A stretch of 64,000 nt of DNA from positions 62,001-126,000 of the forward strand of contig NZ_WNJO01000008.1 of the NCBI RefSeq assembly GCF_009720675.1, written 5' to 3'. Below the pieces are notes generated by a model. That model had not been told where the DNA came from and did no database searches. It saw only the letters and a list, made by a program, of their open reading frames with translations. This stretch comes from Secundilactobacillus folii. Its GTDB lineage: Bacteria > Bacillota > Bacilli > Lactobacillales > Lactobacillaceae. This document shows, piece after piece, positions 63,380 to 64,000 of the stretch. Position 1 is the first letter of the stretch; each line of letters opens with the position of its first letter. Made by a program: the position numbers and the translations under genes.

Positions 63380-64000
63380 GTCAACCCTTTGATCAAGAAA
63401 CACCAATTAAGAAGCATCATCGCTTATCGATGAAATGGAAGTGGGCGCTTGGCAGTGCAGCCGGCGTCTTTCTTATCTTCTTGGTGTTTTCATTACTACT
63501 ATTTAAGGGAATGTCCGGCGTGTTACTGCAACAGGAACGTTCCCATGTTAACAGTACGGTGGACACGGTAATCAGCAGAGTTGATAACTTACAGGGGCAC
63601 TTTACTTCAGACGCGGTCAGCGATGCGCTCCAGCCGACGCTTAATCAACCCAGTGGTTCAGTGTCGGAGAGTACCAACATCTATCAAAATGCTGTGATCA
63701 CTGACCTGTCCCGTGACAGTACGGGTGTCACTGTCTTTAACGCCAATAAAAAAGAGGTCTTTTCCTCCCGAGGCACGCGGTTAAAAAAGTCGTTACTGAC
63801 CGGTAAACGGCACATGAAGACAGTCTCGACCAATCAATTTGATGGCTTGATGGCCAGTGCGCCAATTTACTCAACTAGTGGCCATCGGTTGCTGGGTTAC
63901 GTCCAGGTTACCAACGCCATGACCGAGTACAAAGCTGCTTTGCACCACTTTATTTTAATTTTACTGGTGCTGGTCATTTCAGCAATGTTTGTCGCCTCGA
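63376..64000 (+). CDS. arlS: Sensor histidine kinase, ArlS-like, 3'-truncated by the window edge
   Basis: The frame beginning with ATG at 63376 overlaps the arlR stop by four bases and is open to the last base, giving about 208 residues. It shows a basic N-terminus, a first membrane span (about 25-45), an extracytoplasmic region with VTVFNANKKEVFSS near 119, and the start of a second span (HHFILILLVLVISAMF). HAMP, DHp and ATPase domains would lie beyond the window. Assignment rests on pairing with arlR. Confidence 0.88.
   Translation, partial: MSQPFDQETPIKKHHRLSMKWKWALGSAAGVFLIFLVFSLLLFKGMSGVLLQQERSHVNSTVDTVISRVDNLQGHFTSDAVSDALQPTLNQPSGSVSESTNIYQNAVITDLSRDSTGVTVFNANKKEVFSSRGTRLKKSLLTGKRHMKTVSTNQFDGLMASAPIYSTSGHRLLGYVQVTNAMTEYKAALHHFILILLVLVISAMFVAS

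Noticed and set aside
1-64000. CRISPR array, insertion sequence, prophage, rRNA or tRNA genes
   Set aside because: No regularly spaced direct repeats, transposase or integrase frames, attachment-site duplications or rRNA/tRNA-like sequences were seen.

Overview
The window is a contiguous stretch of a low-to-moderate GC Gram-positive chromosome. It is almost certainly from a member of the Lactobacillaceae. The evidence is the Bacillota-type housekeeping synteny, T-box control of aminoacyl-tRNA synthetase genes, strong AGGAGG ribosome binding sites, frequent TTG starts, surface proteins ending in LPQT-type sortase signals, an SftA-type translocase and an ArlRS-like two-component system. I cannot name the species from sequence alone. 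I see no rRNA, tRNA, insertion sequence, prophage or CRISPR array.

Layout. 1-3950: end of sbcD and complete sbcC. 3914-7329 (minus strand): an accessory operon of two PlsC-type acyltransferases flanking two family-8 glycosyltransferases, facing a divergent TetR regulator (7524) across a region with two strong inverted repeats. 8082-11512: methionine aminopeptidase, a CPA1 Na+/H+ antiporter and an unrecognised small gene. 12191-18920: an Isd-like haem acquisition locus with four NEAT-domain surface or secreted proteins arranged as a duplicated two-gene module, followed by a substrate-binding protein, a permease and an ATPase. 19164-26016: amino acid permease, T-box plus argS, argR behind an ARG-box-like site, and a class A penicillin-binding protein.

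26223-35619 is a block colinear with the Bacillus yheA-yhaO-yhaN-yhaM-prsA-yhaH-hit-ecsAB region: DNA and RNA nucleases, an extracellular foldase and the Ecs transporter. 35723-42198 corresponds to the Bacillus trmB-ytpP-ytpR-sftA-murC region. 42322-50153 holds a Bax-inhibitor-type membrane protein, then polA, mutM, coaE, nrdR, dnaB and dnaI, for replication and repair. Here mutM and coaE form a single open frame. 50156-53906 is thrS under a T-box, then infC-rpmI-rplT behind two tandem promoters and a structured leader. 54050-60458 is the ribosome-assembly and NAD cluster yqeG-yqeH-yhbY-nadD-yqeK-rsfS-yqeM, followed by tmcAL, yceD and rpmF. The window closes with a GNAT acetyltransferase, a zinc alcohol dehydrogenase behind a perfect cre-like palindrome, and arlR with the start of arlS.

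The parts most worth a second look are the duplicated NEAT locus, with altered haem-ligand residues and a receptor lacking a lipobox; the acyltransferase/glycosyltransferase operon with its operators; the in-frame MutM-CoaE fusion; and two genes (tmcAL, infC) whose well-placed ribosome binding sites point to non-canonical start codons.
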